NCBI GenBank assembly: GCA_019120475.1
Contig: DWVA01000136.1
Coordinates: 1 to 7,787 of the forward strand
Length of the DNA: 7,787 nucleotides
Reading direction: 5' to 3'
DNA from: Candidatus Blautia intestinipullorum
GTDB taxonomy: Bacteria > Bacillota > Clostridia > Lachnospirales > Lachnospiraceae
Shown here: positions 5,364 to 7,787 of the stretch, piece by piece
How positions within the stretch are numbered: position 1 is the stretch's first letter
How the letters are laid out: each line of letters starts with the position of its first letter
The notes under the pieces: model-generated
Database searches by the model: none
What the model was told of the DNA's origin: nothing
The model's input: the letters and a program-made list of their open reading frames with translations, nothing else
Position numbers and translations under genes: made by a program

Positions 5364-6245
5364 TTACCGGCGGTAATCTTCTCTTATAAAAGGCTCATCT
5401 ACTTTTGCATCTGTCAGGATTCCGTATTTCTGAGGATGCCGGTACGCATTACCGTGCACTTCACTCTTACGGTAATCCCGCAGCTGCTCAAGATCAAGCT
5501 CTGCAATATAAATCCCCTCGCGTCCGTCTGCTTCCAGAATACACATATCCCGCGATCCTGCCTCATCAGGCAGATACGCCACCCCGTCAAAAAATGTCGA
5601 TCCTCCATTACAGTCCGGAACATTCTCAGGATAATTACAGGTGGCAACAGCCAGCATGTTTTCATAAGCTCTTGCCCGAAGCTGCGACAGACGGTTTATT
5701 TCCATAGGGCAGGCATTGGGCACAAGGATCAGCTCTGCTCCCTGAAGCATCAGAATCCGGGCGCTCTCCGGGAATTCACGGTCATAACAGATCATCGCTC
5801 CGACTTTCACAGTTCCCTGTACCGTGTCAAGATCTGTGACATAAAATGCTTCTCCGGGCGTCAAATTTCTCTCAACACTGAAATCGCACGTATGTACTTT
5901 CGCATAGGTAAGCTTTTTGCCGCCGTGCCGGTCAAAAAGAATCAGTGTATTACGAGCGCCGTCTTTGTATTTTTCGAGCAGAGTGATACCGATTGCCATA
6001 TCGAGTTCTTCTGCGAGATATCGAAAGCTGTCCACAAAAGAACTGTCTGCCGATACTGCATCTTCCATCCATTCATGTGCAGGGCGGGCATAAATATCAT
6101 ACCCGCAGCTCCACATTTCCGGAAAGAGAGCAATATCAGCTTCCATTTTCTTTGCCTGCCTGCAGGACTGTATTCCCTTTTCAAGATTATTGTCCAGCGA
6201 GCCGCAGGGTGTGAGCTGTAGCAGAGCAATTTTCAATCTTTTCAT
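5364..6245 (-). CDS. Carbon-nitrogen hydrolase, nitrilase superfamily
   Basis: The 293-residue protein carries the complete nitrilase-superfamily catalytic set: E43 in FPEMW (41-45), K116 in AKVHTCDF (115-122) and the nucleophile C153 in MICYDREFPESAR (151-163), with E125 in the position of the second structural glutamate. These cytoplasmic enzymes hydrolyse amides, carbamoyl groups or, rarely, nitriles. Amidase or N-carbamoyl amidase activity is likelier than true nitrilase activity. The C-terminal EVHGNAYRHPQKY (262-274) resembles a segment seen in many bacterial amidase-type members. Length fits a complete single-domain enzyme. AAAGGA (6256-6261) lies 10 bases before the ATG. The gene follows the alcohol dehydrogenase gene by 32 bases and is probably co-transcribed with it. 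A short palindrome (5364-5376) covers its stop codon but is not followed by a T-run. The substrate cannot be assigned. Confidence 0.93.
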   Translation of the reverse strand: MKRLKIALLQLTPCGSLDNNLEKGIQSCRQAKKMEADIALFPEMWSCGYDIYARPAHEWMEDAVSADSSFVDSFRYLAEELDMAIGITLLEKYKDGARNTLILFDRHGGKKLTYAKVHTCDFSVERNLTPGEAFYVTDLDTVQGTVKVGAMICYDREFPESARILMLQGAELILVPNACPMEINRLSQLRARAYENMLAVATCNYPENVPDCNGGSTFFDGVAYLPDEAGSRDMCILEADGREGIYIAELDLEQLRDYRKSEVHGNAYRHPQKYGILTDAKVDEPFIREDYRR

Positions 6246-6277
6246 AAATCATCATTCCTTTAAATTTAGCTATTACG

Positions 6278-7318
6278 TTACGGAATTACAGCATACTTTA
6301 TAACGTGATCTTTCTTATTTTCAAACACGTCATACGCTTCCATGATTTCATCCAATCTGCACCGGTGAGTAATAAGAAATCCCGCGTCAAGCTTCCCACA
6401 GGAAGTCAGATCCATAATCTCCTGGCAATAACTGTCGTCCACACCGCCTGTCTTGAACACGAGATTCTTACCATACATATCGGGCAGCGGAAGCATCTGC
6501 GGCTCCTCGTACATAGCGACTACTACTACGACTGCGTTTGGTCTCGCAATCTTCCACGCAGTCTGGAATGTGTCCTTTCCTCCAGCCACTTCAAATACAG
6601 TGTCTGCACCCCGGCCATCTGATTCTTTTTTAATCCGTTTTTCAAGATCGTCTCTTCCCGGCACAAGTGTAAGATCTGCCAGACCTTTTTCTTTTGCAAG
6701 ATTCAGTCTATATTCATCCGTATCTATGGCGATGATCTTAGCCGGCGTATACAGCCGGGCACACAGCATCGTACATAATCCTGTAGGACCTGCGCCGATC
6801 ACAGCCACTGTATCTGCTGGTTTTATCTCACCGATCCTGGCAGCCCAGTAACCTGTGGACAGAATATCTCCGTTAAAGAGCGCCTGTTCGTCCGTCACAT
6901 GGTCCGGTATAACAGTGAGTCCGTTATCTGCAAACGGGATTCTCGCATATTCAGCCTGGCCTCCGTCAATGCGGCATCCAAGCGCCCATCCGCCGTGCTC
7001 ATCTGTACAATTGTTTACAAATCCCCTTTTACAAAAGAAACACTCGCCGCAGAAAGTCTCTACATTTACTGCAACCCGGTCGCCCGGTTTTACTTTCTTG
7101 ACAGCGCTGCCAACTTCTATAACTTTACCAACGAACTCATGCCCCAGTATCGTTCCCGGAACTGCCCGCGGCACCGCGCCGTGTTTAATGTGAATATCAC
7201 TGGAACAGATCGTTGTCAGCGTCACTTTCACGATCGCATCCCTGTCGTCTATGATTTTCGGTACAGGACGCTCTTCAAGAGCAATCTGTTCCTTTCCTTT
7301 ATAAACCACTGCTTTCAT
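6278..7318 (-). CDS. Zinc-dependent medium-chain alcohol dehydrogenase
   Basis: With the start at 7318 the protein has 346 residues and is a cytoplasmic zinc-dependent MDR-family dehydrogenase that interconverts an alcohol and an aldehyde or ketone. Catalytic zinc ligands are C38 (CSSDIH), H60-E61 (GHEFVG) and probably D151 (GDILSTGY). Structural zinc ligands are C90, C93, C96 and C104. The Rossmann motif is GAGPTG (175-180), and D199 at the end of the second strand favours NAD(H) over NADP(H). It resembles the secondary-alcohol/isopropanol and threonine dehydrogenase branch. An in-frame GTG at 7333 would add five residues, but it lies within the ribosome binding site GAGGTG (7326-7331), which is 7 bases from the ATG at 7318, so the ATG is preferred. 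The nitrilase-family gene follows after 32 bases. The natural substrate is unknown. Confidence 0.93.
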   Translation of the reverse strand: MKAVVYKGKEQIALEERPVPKIIDDRDAIVKVTLTTICSSDIHIKHGAVPRAVPGTILGHEFVGKVIEVGSAVKKVKPGDRVAVNVETFCGECFFCKRGFVNNCTDEHGGWALGCRIDGGQAEYARIPFADNGLTVIPDHVTDEQALFNGDILSTGYWAARIGEIKPADTVAVIGAGPTGLCTMLCARLYTPAKIIAIDTDEYRLNLAKEKGLADLTLVPGRDDLEKRIKKESDGRGADTVFEVAGGKDTFQTAWKIARPNAVVVVVAMYEEPQMLPLPDMYGKNLVFKTGGVDDSYCQEIMDLTSCGKLDAGFLITHRCRLDEIMEAYDVFENKKDHVIKYAVIP

Positions 7319-7325
7319 GTCTATG

Positions 7326-7331
7326 CACCTC
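7326..7331 (-). promoter_or_regulatory. Ribosome binding site that sets the alcohol dehydrogenase start
   Basis: GAGGTG on the minus strand, 7 bases before the ATG at 7318. The alternative GTG start (7331-7333) overlaps this site and has no suitable site of its own upstream, which argues for the shorter protein. Confidence 0.75.
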
Positions 7332-7354
7332 ACATTATTTTGCAGCTTTTCTTT

Positions 7355-7787
7355 TTATGTATCAGATTTCAACACTGTCTGTTTCAGTTCTTCTTTCAGA
7401 TTATCCTTTTTACTGCAAAGATCATTATCCATCTCATTTAACTGTCCGAGAAGCTTCTGAATCTGATCACTTGTCTGCATAGTCCTATTCCGCGAGTCGT
7501 TAATCTTGTCATAAACCATCCAGTCCGTAAACAATCCGTCAAAAAAATAATCGGCAAAGTGCAGGAAATCCCCGATTTCCACATACAGATCACCTGATAT
7601 TCTCTCTGTAACATCTGCGAGTTCTGTTCGAAACCCACGTAGTGCATTCTGGAGATCCTGTATCTGATCTTGTACTTTATTAAGCTTGTCATACTTGGCC
7701 ATGTCTGCAATAAGACCTCCGCCCATCAGGTCAAACGTACTCCAGTTCTTTGCGCTTTCCAGATCTTCCAGAATCTTCCGCGCGATA
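7355..7787 (-). CDS. Conserved uncharacterised protein, C-terminal part (N-terminus beyond right edge)
   Basis: The reading frame is open to the right edge, and 143 residues are visible. Though an in-frame ATG occurs at 7726, the 20 codons before it are open and continue recognisable sequence (for example LEDLESAKNW), so it is an internal Met and the gene begins outside the window. Features are a Gly-rich MGGGLIADMAKYDKL segment, a helical FRTELADV segment, a striking GDFLHFADYFFDGLFTDW segment rich in Phe, Tyr and Asp, and a charged helical tail after KINDSRN that is likely a coiled coil. There are no membrane segments in the visible part. The pattern resembles a conserved hypothetical family of Bacillota whose function I do not know. 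The stop lies 36 bases before the alcohol dehydrogenase start, with no terminator in between, so the two may be co-transcribed. Confidence 0.8.
   Translation of the reverse strand, partial: IARKILEDLESAKNWSTFDLMGGGLIADMAKYDKLNKVQDQIQDLQNALRGFRTELADVTERISGDLYVEIGDFLHFADYFFDGLFTDWMVYDKINDSRNRTMQTSDQIQKLLGQLNEMDNDLCSKKDNLKEELKQTVLKSDT

Noticed and set aside
5364..5376. Palindrome TTACC-GGC-GGTAA as a terminator of the nitrilase gene
   Set aside because: The stem is only 5 base pairs, overlaps the stop codon and has no T-run after it on the minus strand.
5436..6221. A 261-codon open frame on the plus strand opposite the nitrilase gene
   Set aside because: The opposite strand encodes a full enzyme with an intact Glu-Lys-Cys triad. 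The plus-strand product is Cys/His/Ser-rich with no family resemblance, so it is an antisense shadow.
6899..7441. A 180-codon open frame on the plus strand across the alcohol dehydrogenase start
   Set aside because: It runs antisense to the dehydrogenase and the next gene, has low-complexity aromatic/Cys composition and no recognisable domain.
7355..7726. Treating the last gene as a complete 123-residue protein starting at 7726
   Set aside because: The frame stays open for 20 codons upstream to the window edge with protein-like content, so the Met is internal.

Overview
The window looks like chromosomal DNA from a Clostridia-type Bacillota, most likely Lachnospiraceae. That placement is inference from moderate GC, strong AGGAGG-type ribosome binding sites, a consensus sigma-A promoter and the resemblance of the proteins to families common there. 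Eleven genes are supported and all lie on the minus strand, so transcription runs from the right edge to the left. I see no tRNA, rRNA, CRISPR array, transposase or attachment site, and no gene-free stretch longer than 124 bases.

In transcription order, the right end holds the C-terminal part of a conserved uncharacterised protein (7355-7787, cut by the edge), a zinc-dependent medium-chain alcohol dehydrogenase (6278-7318) and a nitrilase-superfamily carbon-nitrogen hydrolase (5364-6245), with 36 and 32 base gaps. After a 65-base gap comes a tightly packed group: a four-helix membrane protein (4933-5298), a secreted membrane-anchored protein with two SH3-like repeats (4120-4929), an ABC/SMC-type predicted ATPase (3263-4123) and a HAD-family phosphatase-like protein (2499-3233). 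The first three are joined by a 3-base gap and an ATGA stop/start overlap, which points to coupled translation.

The only clear promoter is on the minus strand at 2458-2486, just after the HAD gene. It is followed by a 5' UTR hairpin (2398-2437) and an apparent operon: an HD-superfamily hydrolase (1784-2374), a flavin reductase-like flavoprotein (1244-1750), a DUF89 metal-dependent phosphatase (336-1229) and a NimA-like pyridoxamine-phosphate-oxidase-fold protein (1-358, cut by the left edge). Two flavin-fold proteins beside two hydrolases suggest metabolite clean-up or redox detoxification, but this is inferred from family membership only.

Most of the window is ordinary housekeeping or accessory metabolism. 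The least explained part is the membrane protein / SH3-repeat protein / ATPase group. Its ATPase has Gly where the Walker B Asp is expected (residue 205). The second most interesting element is the promoter-plus-hairpin leader of the HD operon. Neither amounts to proof of a new system.
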